Shown here: positions 6,615 to 14,747 of the stretch, one piece after another
How positions within the stretch are numbered: the stretch's first letter is position 1
Layout of the letters: each line of letters begins with the position of its first letter
DNA from: Bacillota bacterium
GTDB taxonomy: Bacteria > Bacillota > Desulfitobacteriia > Desulfitobacteriales > JAJXUE01
DNA length: 41,473 nucleotides
Direction: 5' to 3'
NCBI GenBank assembly: GCA_021783135.1
Contig: JAJXUE010000026.1
Coordinates: forward strand, 1 to 41,473
Made by a program: the position numbers and the translations under genes
Notes under the pieces: model-generated
The model's database searches: none
What the model was told of the DNA's origin: nothing
The model's input: only the letters and a program-made list of their open reading frames with translations

Positions 6615-7649
6615 TTAGTTCGCAAAATGCTGGGCGATAATCGTGTTAAGCTGCTGCATATCCGGCACAAAATAATATAAGTTTGTTTGCACAATCGGGT
6701 CCATCGCGTACAACGAGTGACCGGTCAATTGATAATAATGAATATCTCCGGCTTTAAGCCCTTTAAGTCCGATTGCGAGGCTCAACATATCCTCAGTGGA
6801 CATATTGGTATTAATCAAAAAGCTGTGTGCCGCTGCAATTAATTGGGGCAAATTGGCGATATTAGCTGGGTTCATAGCTTTTTTTAAGATGGCCTTAAGT
6901 ACTATCTCCTGCGTTTGTTGTCTGCCAAAGTCGCCATTTTGCAGTGAATAGCGTTCATGGACAATTTCTGTCGCCATTTGACCGTTTAAAAAGTATGTAC
7001 CAGGATTAAACACTTTTCCTTTATCAGCGCTATACCAAGGGTAGGTTAAGGCAATCCGATATGGAATTGTTACCTCTACCCCGCCGACTGCGTCCACCAT
7101 GCCCTGCAAACCCCTATAGTCTGTTTCGGCAAAATAGTTAATCGCAACCCCGGTCAGATTACTCACCGCATCCAGCGTACTTTTCATAGCCGCGGCAGGT
7201 CCGCCCGCAAGCCCCCCCATGTAGCTGGCATGTGTAATCTTGGTCTCGCCATACCCTGGCAAGTTAATGCGTGTATCGCGCGGTATGGAGAGGATATTGT
7301 AAGTTTGGGTATCAATATCTACATGCACCAACATAATTGAGTCCGTTCGCGATGCAATGTTGGTAGTTTGCTCATCACTGCCAAGCAACAGCACATTGAA
7401 CACCCTGTCTTTACTCGCGGCCGGTAGCGAAGCCGACGTGGTTACTCCGGCTGTTGCCGCAGTCGTCACTGCGGCGACTGTCGGTTTACTTACAACAGGA
7501 ATGTTACCGGCGACAAAGTGTTGTTGCGGCGTCAGAGTATGGTAATAATAAGCCCCGGCGACACCAAGTGCGGCAATAACGCCCACAACGGTCAAAAGCC
7601 ATTTTACCGCTTTACCCTTTTTCCGGTCAGTTTGACCTGTGGTAGCCAA
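6615..7649 (-). CDS. LytR-CpsA-Psr (LCP) family wall-polymer ligase
   Basis: 344 aa from TTG 7647-7649, with GGAG about 9 nt upstream and no better start. A short basic cytoplasmic end (TDRKKGKAVK) precedes one membrane helix (about 17-36, WLLTVVGVIAALGVAGAYYY) and an Ala/Thr/Val-rich linker. The LCP domain follows: VLLLGSDEQ, SRTDSIMLVHVD, LSIPRDTRINLPGYG, KITHASYMGG and the VDAVGGVEV motif. LCP enzymes move lipid-linked glycopolymers onto peptidoglycan on the outer face of the membrane. It lies 50 bp downstream of galU and is probably cotranscribed. In this setting the likely substrate is the secondary wall polymer that holds CWB2 proteins (inference). Confidence 0.92.
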   Translation of the reverse strand: MATTGQTDRKKGKAVKWLLTVVGVIAALGVAGAYYYHTLTPQQHFVAGNIPVVSKPTVAAVTTAATAGVTTSASLPAASKDRVFNVLLLGSDEQTTNIASRTDSIMLVHVDIDTQTYNILSIPRDTRINLPGYGETKITHASYMGGLAGGPAAAMKSTLDAVSNLTGVAINYFAETDYRGLQGMVDAVGGVEVTIPYRIALTYPWYSADKGKVFNPGTYFLNGQMATEIVHERYSLQNGDFGRQQTQEIVLKAILKKAMNPANIANLPQLIAAAHSFLINTNMSTEDMLSLAIGLKGLKAGDIHYYQLTGHSLYAMDPIVQTNLYYFVPDMQQLNTIIAQHFAN

Positions 7650-7699
7650 ATACCCACTCTCCTCTCTATCCCCGCACTTTACTCCACACCAACCTTGGT

Positions 7700-8575
7700 T
7701 TAGAAGCTGTTTACCAGTCCCCTCAGATAAGCCATAACCGGTTCCGCCAAATCCTCCCGACGCAACGCATATTCGACAGTAGCGGTGATAAAGCCCAGCT
7801 TATCACCCACATCGTAGCGACGGCCGGTAAACTCGCACGCATAAACCCGACCAGCCTGAGCCAAAACACGCAGGGCGTCAGTCAGCTGAATTTCTCCTCC
7901 TCTGCCCGGCGGCAAATTTTCCAGAATAGCAAAAATATCCGGTTCGATAATGTAACGGCCAAGAATAGCCAGGTTCGAAGGAGCATCCGCCGGTTCCGGT
8001 TTTTCGACTAAGTCCAGGGCGCGGTAAACGCCATCCCCCAGCTTTTGCGGGGCTACGATGCCGTATTTGTCCACCGCAGCTTGTGGTACTTCCTGTACAC
8101 CCACTACGGTACCGGGATGAGCTTCATAACACTCCATCAACTGCCTGAGTACAGGCACTTCAGCTTGAATAATATCGTCACCCAATAGCACGGCAAAGGG
8201 TTCGTTGCCAATAAACTTGCGCGCGCAATAGATCGCATGGCCCAAGCCCTTAGCCTCTTTTTGGCGTACATAATGAATGTCAGCCAAATCAGCAATACCT
8301 TGTACCATTTCCAACAGGTCAGGCTTATTTTTTTCCTGAAGGAATAGTTCTAGCTCCACCGAACGGTCAAAGTGATCTTCGATGGCCCGTTTATTGCGGC
8401 CTGTTACAATAATAATATCTTCTATACCTGACGCGACAGCCTCTTCAATCACATACTGAATCGTAGGCTTATCGACTATGGGCAGCATTTCTTTTGGTTG
8501 TGCTTTAGTTGCCGGCAAAAACCGGGTACCCAGTCCTGCCGCCGGAATAATGGCCTTGCGAATCTTGTGCATCAT
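7700..8575 (-). CDS. galU: UTP--glucose-1-phosphate uridylyltransferase
   Basis: 291 aa from ATG 8573-8575, 5 nt after GAAGGGG. The frame is open further upstream but lacks homology there. It contains the nucleotidyltransferase signature [19 protein letters not shown], the uridine-binding region [24 protein letters not shown] and a GEIQLTDAL segment, all typical of bacterial GalU. It makes UDP-glucose from UTP and glucose-1-phosphate. The divergent phosphoglucomutase supplies glucose-1-phosphate and the downstream LCP enzyme attaches glycopolymers, so the three form a coherent envelope-polysaccharide module. Confidence 0.96.
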   Translation of the reverse strand: MMHKIRKAIIPAAGLGTRFLPATKAQPKEMLPIVDKPTIQYVIEEAVASGIEDIIIVTGRNKRAIEDHFDRSVELELFLQEKNKPDLLEMVQGIADLADIHYVRQKEAKGLGHAIYCARKFIGNEPFAVLLGDDIIQAEVPVLRQLMECYEAHPGTVVGVQEVPQAAVDKYGIVAPQKLGDGVYRALDLVEKPEPADAPSNLAILGRYIIEPDIFAILENLPPGRGGEIQLTDALRVLAQAGRVYACEFTGRRYDVGDKLGFITATVEYALRREDLAEPVMAYLRGLVNSF

Positions 8576-8671
8576 TCTTACCCCTTCCAATTTGCATATA
8601 TAAACGAAATTAAACTGATTTAACAGTTTATGCCTAAAACGGGTAACTTTGCAGTTTCTCATTTAGATATT

Positions 8672-8699
8672 ATTATAACATTAGACTCATGATTTACAA
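8672..8699 (-). promoter_or_regulatory. Probable galU promoter
   Basis: Minus-strand TTGTAA (8694-8699) and a perfect TATAAT (8672-8677) are 16 bp apart, about 97 bp before the galU start. Confidence 0.5.
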
Positions 8700-8750
8700 A
8701 GTACTCACTCGCCCGGTAGCTTGCTCAATTGTCCTGCAGCGACTGCTTTG

Positions 8751-8779
8751 TTGCGGTTACCCGTAAAGCAAGATATACT
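8751..8779 (+). promoter_or_regulatory. Probable phosphoglucomutase promoter
   Basis: TTGCGG (8751-8756) and TATACT (8774-8779) are separated by exactly 17 bp, with AAAGGAG following at 8803-8809 before the ATG at 8816. Confidence 0.6.
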
Positions 8780-8815
8780 TATATGGTAAGTATTAGTTAA
8801 GTAAAGGAGACCGTT

Positions 8816-10564
8816 ATGCCGAATAATACTTTCCAAAAGTGGCTTACTGACCCCTACTTCGACAAAGCGACCCAAGCCGAACTGCGCGCGATTGCTGATG
8901 AGCCCAAAGAAGTTGAAGACCGTTTTTATCGTCATCTCGAGTTTGGCACCGGCGGACTGCGCGGCCTGCTCGGTGCCGGTACCAACCGCATGAATACATA
9001 TGTTATCCGTCAGGTTACGCAAGGCCTTGCCGCCTATATTACCTCCTGCGGAGAAGCTGCCGTTAAGCGAGGAGTCGCCATAGCCCATGATTCCCGCCAC
9101 TTTTCCCGCGAGTTTGCGCTTGAAAGCGCTTTAATCTTAGCCAAAAACGGCATCAAGGCCTATGTCTTTGACAGCTTGCGCCCCACGCCGGAACTTTCCT
9201 TTGCCGTGCGCGAACTTGGCACCACCGCCGGAATCATGGTAACGGCCAGTCACAACCCTGCCGCCTACAACGGCTACAAGGTTTATTGGGATGATGGCGG
9301 TCAAATTACGCTCGAACGCGCTAATGCCATCTTGGCCTGCATTGAGAGCATCACAGATATCACTACGGTCCACCCCATCAGCATGGACGCAGCTGTCGAG
9401 CGTGGCTTGTATCAGGCCATCGGCGAGGTAGTGGATGCCAAGTATTTAGCTAAGATTAAGGGTCTGGTAATCAACCCTGCCGTAATCAAAACCATGGGCG
9501 ATACTTGTAAAATAGTCTATTCCCCCTTGCACGGCACCGGAAACATCCCTGTGCGGCGTGCGCTGGCGGAACTTGGGTTTAAACGCGTAACGGTAGTAGC
9601 AGAGCAAGAAATGCCGGACCCCGCCTTCTCCACCGTCAAAAGTCCCAATCCCGAAGACCCGGCTGCTTTTGCGCTCGCTTTAAAGCTAGCAGTAGCGGAA
9701 AACGCGGATGTGGCTATCGCGACAGATCCTGACGGTGATAGAATCGGTGTAGCGGTCAAAGCTGCCGCAGGTGAATATAAGCTGTTAACAGGCAACCAAA
9801 CCGGGGTGCTGATAACGTACTACATCCTCTCCCAACTTGCGGCCAACGGCAAGCTTCCCGCTAACGGTGCAATTATCAAAACCATTGTCACCACCGATAT
9901 GGTGTTGCCGATCGCACAGGATTACGGCATTACGGTGGAGCAAACTCTGACCGGCTTTAAGTTTATCGGCGAGAAAATCCATACATTTGAGCAGACAGGT
10001 GCGCATACTTTCCTATTTGGGTTTGAAGAGAGCTACGGTTACCTGGCCGGTACCTTCGTACGCGACAAAGATGCCGTATGCGCCGCAGTGTTAATCGCGG
10101 AAGCTACTGCCTACTACCTGGCCCATGGTAAAACTCTGAACGCAGTTTTAGATGAACTGATGGCCAAATACGGCTATTATCAAGAAACCTTACACACTAT
10201 TACCTTAGAGGGCAAAACCGGCCAGGCAGAGACAGCTTACTTGATGCAAAACATCCGTCAGCAGGCAGTCTCTGAGTTTGCCGGCTTTCAAGTCGGCTCC
10301 ATCGAGGATTACCTCGCCGGAACAGGCCGTAATTTAGCGGACGGCACACGCTATACCCTAACTCTGCCCCCAGCCGACGTTGTGAAATTTAACCTTGCAG
10401 ACGGCGGCTATGTCGTATTTCGCCCTTCCGGCACCGAGCCAAAGGCCAAAATTTACGTTTCCCTGCGCGAACCAAGTCTGGAGCAGGCCGTTGCATCAGT
10501 TGAGCGGGTTAAACAAAGTGCTTTGAGCTTAACCCGGCAAATATTAAGCTCCTTTTCGACGTAA
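8816..10564 (+). CDS. pgcA: Phosphoglucomutase/phosphomannomutase (PgcA type)
   Basis: 582 aa, ATG with AAAGGAGACC upstream. All four alpha-D-phosphohexomutase signatures are present: active-site TASHNP with the phospho-Ser at 145, metal-binding ATDPDGDRIG, sugar-binding FGFEESYG, and phosphate-binding RPSGTEPKAK. EFGTGGLRG near residue 42 and the length match the long Bacillota phosphoglucomutases. It converts glucose-6-phosphate to glucose-1-phosphate in the cytoplasm, feeding GalU. It is transcribed divergently from galU-lcp, so the 240-bp gap between 8575 and 8816 holds both promoters. Confidence 0.96.
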   Translation: MPNNTFQKWLTDPYFDKATQAELRAIADEPKEVEDRFYRHLEFGTGGLRGLLGAGTNRMNTYVIRQVTQGLAAYITSCGEAAVKRGVAIAHDSRHFSREFALESALILAKNGIKAYVFDSLRPTPELSFAVRELGTTAGIMVTASHNPAAYNGYKVYWDDGGQITLERANAILACIESITDITTVHPISMDAAVERGLYQAIGEVVDAKYLAKIKGLVINPAVIKTMGDTCKIVYSPLHGTGNIPVRRALAELGFKRVTVVAEQEMPDPAFSTVKSPNPEDPAAFALALKLAVAENADVAIATDPDGDRIGVAVKAAAGEYKLLTGNQTGVLITYYILSQLAANGKLPANGAIIKTIVTTDMVLPIAQDYGITVEQTLTGFKFIGEKIHTFEQTGAHTFLFGFEESYGYLAGTFVRDKDAVCAAVLIAEATAYYLAHGKTLNAVLDELMAKYGYYQETLHTITLEGKTGQAETAYLMQNIRQQAVSEFAGFQVGSIEDYLAGTGRNLADGTRYTLTLPPADVVKFNLADGGYVVFRPSGTEPKAKIYVSLREPSLEQAVASVERVKQSALSLTRQILSSFST

Positions 10565-10609
10565 TCGATAACCGCTCCCTTCAAATCCCTTCAAGGCATA
10601 TATTAGCTC

Positions 10610-10655
10610 AAGGCCATAGCAAACTCCTCAGAGTAAGCTATGGCCTTTTCGTTTT
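10610..10655 (+). terminator. Terminator of phosphoglucomutase
   Basis: Perfect 11-bp stem AAGGCCATAGC (10610-10620) / GCTATGGCCTT (10637-10647), then TTTTCGTTTT. It may also slow transcripts arriving from the convergent gene ending at 10702. Confidence 0.88.
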
Positions 10656-10701
10656 GTAAATACGGGGGTTTTAATCAATTGAGCGTGCCGCAGGTTTTCT
10701 T

Positions 10702-12594
10702 TTACCTACTTAAAACTTGGTCTATAGTCTGCTCCAGCGAGGCTGAAACATCGCTCATGTTCCCAACCACCGTGCTCTGTGGGATAAACGCTTTATTGTA
10801 TAACAAGAAATTGTTAACCCCATCCGGCAAGTAATTATGGGCGACCATCAGCAAAATTCCATTTTGTTTTGCGGCCAAATCTCCCGCCAATAAAGCCGAG
10901 GCATCCGGTGTCCCGCCGTTAACATCACGCGTGGATACCGCTGAGGAGGTAAAGTAGACAGGATATTGATCGCTTACCGGCAGATTGGCAAAATAATTAG
11001 TGCCAACGGCCTGCTCCGTGTAGTAGCGGTCACTGCCCCCCAGACGTGTTACATGATAGGTTTGTTGCAATGTGGCTTCCAACGCAGGGGTTACCACTGC
11101 ATCCCCACCCAGAACGAATACATTTTGGACAGACTTACTGCTTAAATAAGACTTAGTGACTGCGGATAAGCTCGAACTGTTAGTTAAGAGTACAGGATAA
11201 CCCTGTTCAGCTGCGAACACACTGCCCATGATGGCATCAGGCTCGCCATACCCATATGCTAAATAAACCGTCTGAGCTGAGCCCAGTTGTTGGGCGATGT
11301 CTACAGCAGTAGCGTAGCGGTCAGACCCACCCAACCTGGTCACGCTAAGGCCGCTGCTTTTTAACACACTCTCGATAGCTGAACTTACTGCACCATCCCC
11401 GCCAATAATGTACACATGGCTGGCTTGCAAGTTCGATATCTCCGCGAGTACAGCGCTCGACAAACTACCGGACGGCGTCATGAGTATCGGCGCATCAAGC
11501 TGCTTCGCCAAAGGAATTGCGGTCATAGCATCCACCAAAACATCCTGTCTGGTCAAGATGACATTTTTAGCACTGGTCCACCCTTTTTGGGCTACAGCCA
11601 CAGACATGTCCACATTATTGGTAACAGAAGCCCCAATGCGGCTCTCCGACACATAAGCAGGCTGTACCACAATGCTGCCTACAATATTAGCGCCATAGAT
11701 AATGTTGATTGTGCCTAACTTGGTCGGCGTCATCGAAACGCGAAACGTTCCATCATTTAAAGTAGTGTAGGATTGGTTTCCCCCGCCAATGCCGGACTCA
11801 TCTAAGGTAACATTTTTATTGTTCACCGGATTGCCGTTGGGATCGAGCAAAGTTACGGTCATCAAGCTTGGGGTGTTGAGCACTAGTGCTCCGGAAGTTT
11901 GCACACTAGCCGCACCGGGCGTGACACTGATGGACCCTACCACCAGCCCGCCGTGCTCAAAATAAACCGTTCCCAACTGCGAAGGGGTTAGGGAAAAGTC
12001 ACAGGTGCCGTCAGATAGGGTGGTGAAAGTTTGGCTCCCTCCACCGATTCCGGTTGAATCTACCGTAAGCTGCGTATTTGCCAGCGGCTTGCCATTGCTG
12101 TCCGTCAGCTTTACTGTTAGTTGGCTAGACGTATTGAGCACTAGGCTGCCTTGAGCTGTAGCAACAGCGTTAAGTACGGTGATTGGCGTTTGCACAGTAT
12201 AATTCTTGCCGATTTGACCAAAGCTCTGGCTTACTGTTAAGGTATATGTACCTGCCGTGAGCGGATTTAGGCCAGACACGGCAAAAGCACCATTGCCTCC
12301 GCTGATTTGGGCGCTTTTCACCGTCCCATCCGGCGCAGTGAGGGTAGCGACCACACTACCATTAAATGGGTTGTACAGCTGGTCATACAACCAAATATTC
12401 ACCGTACTTACTTCCCCGGCGATAAGCGTGGAATCGGAGTTAGTCATAAAAGCAATGCTGTTAAGCAATTGTGTATAGGAGCTTGATACCGTACCTGCTG
12501 AGCCTGCAGCCAGCGCGAGCGCCGGGCTTATACACGCCATCGAAACAACCATCATTCCGGCTATTACTCCACTTGTTACTTTACCAAGACGCAT
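10702..12594 (-). CDS. CWB2-anchored surface protein with tandem Ig-like repeats
   Basis: 630 aa, ATG at 12592-12594 after AGGGGGAG. There is a signal peptide of about 30 residues (VIAGMMVVSMACISPALALA). Residues about 45-140 resemble an Ig-like domain. Two diverged tandem repeats of about 80 residues follow (147-226 and 235-312), each starting LVLNT and containing TGIGGG or SGIGGG and a YTTLNDGT-like block. From about 318 to the end lie three CWB2 units with RLGGSDRYATAV, IIGGDGAV and VLGGDAVV landmarks, the third more diverged. CWB2 modules bind anionic wall glycopolymers. The order, repeats first and anchor last, is opposite to the two S-layer proteins. Probably a minor cell-surface or adhesin-like protein. 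Confidence 0.9.
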   Translation of the reverse strand: MRLGKVTSGVIAGMMVVSMACISPALALAAGSAGTVSSSYTQLLNSIAFMTNSDSTLIAGEVSTVNIWLYDQLYNPFNGSVVATLTAPDGTVKSAQISGGNGAFAVSGLNPLTAGTYTLTVSQSFGQIGKNYTVQTPITVLNAVATAQGSLVLNTSSQLTVKLTDSNGKPLANTQLTVDSTGIGGGSQTFTTLSDGTCDFSLTPSQLGTVYFEHGGLVVGSISVTPGAASVQTSGALVLNTPSLMTVTLLDPNGNPVNNKNVTLDESGIGGGNQSYTTLNDGTFRVSMTPTKLGTINIIYGANIVGSIVVQPAYVSESRIGASVTNNVDMSVAVAQKGWTSAKNVILTRQDVLVDAMTAIPLAKQLDAPILMTPSGSLSSAVLAEISNLQASHVYIIGGDGAVSSAIESVLKSSGLSVTRLGGSDRYATAVDIAQQLGSAQTVYLAYGYGEPDAIMGSVFAAEQGYPVLLTNSSSLSAVTKSYLSSKSVQNVFVLGGDAVVTPALEATLQQTYHVTRLGGSDRYYTEQAVGTNYFANLPVSDQYPVYFTSSAVSTRDVNGGTPDASALLAGDLAAKQNGILLMVAHNYLPDGVNNFLLYNKAFIPQSTVVGNMSDVSASLEQTIDQVLSR

Positions 12595-12644
12595 GAAATT
12601 TTCTCCCCCTACGTTAGTTATTCGATAGCCTTAATACAAAAATA

Positions 12645-12673
12645 AGTATAGCATTGTATACCTCTAAAAACAT
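12645..12673 (-). promoter_or_regulatory. Candidate promoter of the CWB2/Ig-like gene
   Basis: Minus-strand TATACT (12645-12650) with a 17-bp spacer to a poor -35 (ATGTTT). It lies about 50 bp before the start. A TTGACA further upstream is too distant for this -10. Confidence 0.3.
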
Positions 12674-12731
12674 GGGGGCAAATCTTAAGATTTTGTCAAG
12701 TTAGCCAAGCCTGCTCGATTGGTAACGCTAA

Positions 12732-12778
12732 TAAGCGCCCCACCTCCCTGAACTAAAGTCCGGAAGGTAGGGCGCTTA
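12732..12778 (-). terminator. Hairpin downstream of the MFS/adaptor operon
   Basis: TAAGCGCCC plus ACCT (12732-12745) pairs with AGGT plus GGGCGCTTA (12765-12778), with one unpaired base per arm. It is a strong stem but has no clear T-tract on either strand. It lies about 115 bp after the adaptor stop at 12893 and is the only terminator-like structure there. Confidence 0.5.
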
Positions 12779-12809
12779 CTCATTTAGCTGAACAATTCTG
12801 CTTGGTGAT

Positions 12810-12883
12810 TTCCGCGTGATGATTTCTGCTTGACGAACTTCGCATAACGCACTTCCGCGTGATTTCCGCGTGATTTCCGCGTG
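12810..12883. repeat. Short 11-bp tandem repeat after the adaptor gene
   Basis: TTCCGCGTG recurs at 12810, 12853, 12864 and 12875. The last three copies have an exact 11-bp period (TTCCGCGTGAT). It lies between the end of the long adaptor gene and its downstream hairpin. No function is visible. Confidence 0.7.
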
Positions 12884-12892
12884 TTGCTTCGT

Positions 12893-14722
12893 CTAGCTCT
12901 GCGCCACAACCTTGTCGCCGTTATTTAATTGGTCTTCCCCTTGTACTACCAAGCTCTCACCTTGCTGTAAGCCGCTGAGCACCACATAATCCGCACCGTC
13001 GGCAGATTGGGTATTGGTCAATTCACCCAGCTTAACCGGAACTAGCTTCGCTATCCCATTGTCATCCACAAAAACATTGGCTTGAGAGCCTTGTTGTTGC
13101 AGGGCGCTGCTGGCCGGAATCAAAATTACCTTTTGACTGTTGTCCACCGGATAGGCTTCCACACGCATTCCGGAAATTATGGATTGGCTGGGGCTATTGA
13201 TGGTGATATCTACAGGATAGTCCGTATTGCCGTTATCCGCTGCAGTATTGGCCGCATCTAAAGCGGGGTGGATAGCGTTTACAACACCGTCTAAACGAGT
13301 TTTGCTCGCCGGTATATATACCGCCATCGGCATGCCTTGGTGAATCGAGGCAATACTTGATTCCGGTACATCAACCGTCGCCATCAGCGGGTTCATGGAA
13401 GAAATCACGACGAACCCACCCTGAGGGCCTACAGCCTGACCAACTTGGGCATTTACTGCCACTACATACCCACCGATAGGCGCTGTAACTTGACCTTTTT
13501 CGATATTGGCCTGTACGACCTGCACCGAGGCTTGCGCCGCTTGAATCTGAGCCGCATTCACCATTAAAGTTGGGTCGGTCAGCGCCGATTGATAGGCGGT
13601 CTGTGCCTGATTCAGCTGCGACTGGGCGACAGTTACCGCGGCATCACCTTGGGTTTGGGCCGTAGTCAAAGCCTGCTGCGCTTGGTCGACCGCAGTTTGG
13701 GCTACCTGAACAGCCTTACTGGCTTGCACTGTGGCTAGTGCCTGCTGCGCCTGATCTTCAGCAGCTTGCGCTACCGTAACATCATTTCCGCTCTGAGCGG
13801 TTTGCAGCGCACTAACAGCCTGATTATAAGCAGCCTGAGCCACTTGTACACTCTTATTCGCTTGAGCAGCCTGCAACGCTCCCTGCGCATTTTGTAAATT
13901 GATTGAAGCCGCATCATAGGCGCCTTGCGCCGCCAGCAAAGCGGGATCGCTTTGGGAGTGCGCATTTTCCTGCGCAGTCGTTAACCCGATCTGGGCCGTT
14001 GCCAACGCGTCTTGCGCCTTAGTCACATTTTGCTGCGCCACACTCACAGCCGTAGCAGTTTGACTTTGCGCCGCTTCAAGCTGAGCCTGAGCTGCATTCA
14101 CAGCACTTTGCGCTTGGATCACTCCATTTTGCGTACCGCTTTGCGCCTTAGTTAAATTAGCCTGGGCTAAAGCCACAGCCTTTTGCGCATTGGCAATCGC
14201 AGAATTATAGGATACTTGGGTATTGGCGTAAGTCGCTTGTGCAGTTGCAAGCGCTTTTTGCGCCGCCGCTTGCGCATTTTGCGCCCCGGTCTTCGCACTA
14301 CTAAAACCGGCCTCCGCAGTTTGCAACGCAGCCAAGGCATTTTGCTGTCGAATACTGCTGCCCTGCTGTTCCGCTGATTGAGCGGCTTGCGCGCTTTGCA
14401 CCCCAGCCGCAGCCTGATTAGCTTGAGCTTGGAGTTGGTCGGTGTTAAGCGTAGCTAACAACTGACCCGGCTTAACTATGTCCCCCACTCTAACGTCAAC
14501 CTTTTGCAAAACTCCCGAGATTGCCGGCGCGATACTGGTTTGTACGAAAGGGGCCACCGTCCCGAGGAAAGTACCCCCAGTGGGCATACTGGTCGTTGTA
14601 AGCTGCATAACGTCAACCTTTGTCGGAAAGGAAGCGGTATTTTGCGCACCACATCCCGTCAAAACAGTTAAACCCATTGTACCGATGGCCAGCCAAGTTG
14701 TAAGCTGCTTGGCATGTATCAT
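12893..14722 (-). CDS. Lipoprotein efflux adaptor (membrane fusion protein) with very long coiled coil
   Basis: 609 aa, ATG at 14720-14722 with GAGGAG upstream. The lipobox is LTGC (Cys24). The N-terminal barrel/lipoyl half (VQTSIAPAISGVLQKVDVRVGDIVKPGQLLATL) leads into about 310 residues (roughly 97-410) that are almost wholly Ala/Gln-rich heptads. The chain returns to the lipoyl half (VTAPIGGYVVAVNAQVGQAVGPQGGF) and the beta-barrel. AcrA-type adaptors have about 400 residues and a hairpin of only about 60. It sits 25 bp after the MFS gene and is probably last in the tetR operon. It is a close paralogue of the adaptor at 21864-23624. Role: bridging the pump to the outside across a thick envelope (inference). 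Confidence 0.9.
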   Translation of the reverse strand: MIHAKQLTTWLAIGTMGLTVLTGCGAQNTASFPTKVDVMQLTTTSMPTGGTFLGTVAPFVQTSIAPAISGVLQKVDVRVGDIVKPGQLLATLNTDQLQAQANQAAAGVQSAQAAQSAEQQGSSIRQQNALAALQTAEAGFSSAKTGAQNAQAAAQKALATAQATYANTQVSYNSAIANAQKAVALAQANLTKAQSGTQNGVIQAQSAVNAAQAQLEAAQSQTATAVSVAQQNVTKAQDALATAQIGLTTAQENAHSQSDPALLAAQGAYDAASINLQNAQGALQAAQANKSVQVAQAAYNQAVSALQTAQSGNDVTVAQAAEDQAQQALATVQASKAVQVAQTAVDQAQQALTTAQTQGDAAVTVAQSQLNQAQTAYQSALTDPTLMVNAAQIQAAQASVQVVQANIEKGQVTAPIGGYVVAVNAQVGQAVGPQGGFVVISSMNPLMATVDVPESSIASIHQGMPMAVYIPASKTRLDGVVNAIHPALDAANTAADNGNTDYPVDITINSPSQSIISGMRVEAYPVDNSQKVILIPASSALQQQGSQANVFVDDNGIAKLVPVKLGELTNTQSADGADYVVLSGLQQGESLVVQGEDQLNNGDKVVAQS

Positions 14723-14747
14723 ATCTATCTTATCTCCTCTCTGTTAA

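Noticed and set aside
12662-12682. Third copy of the S-layer leader motif (GGGCAAATC) near the CWB2/Ig-like gene
   Set aside because: It is on the opposite strand relative to the gene and only about 10 bases match. The surrounding sequence is unrelated.
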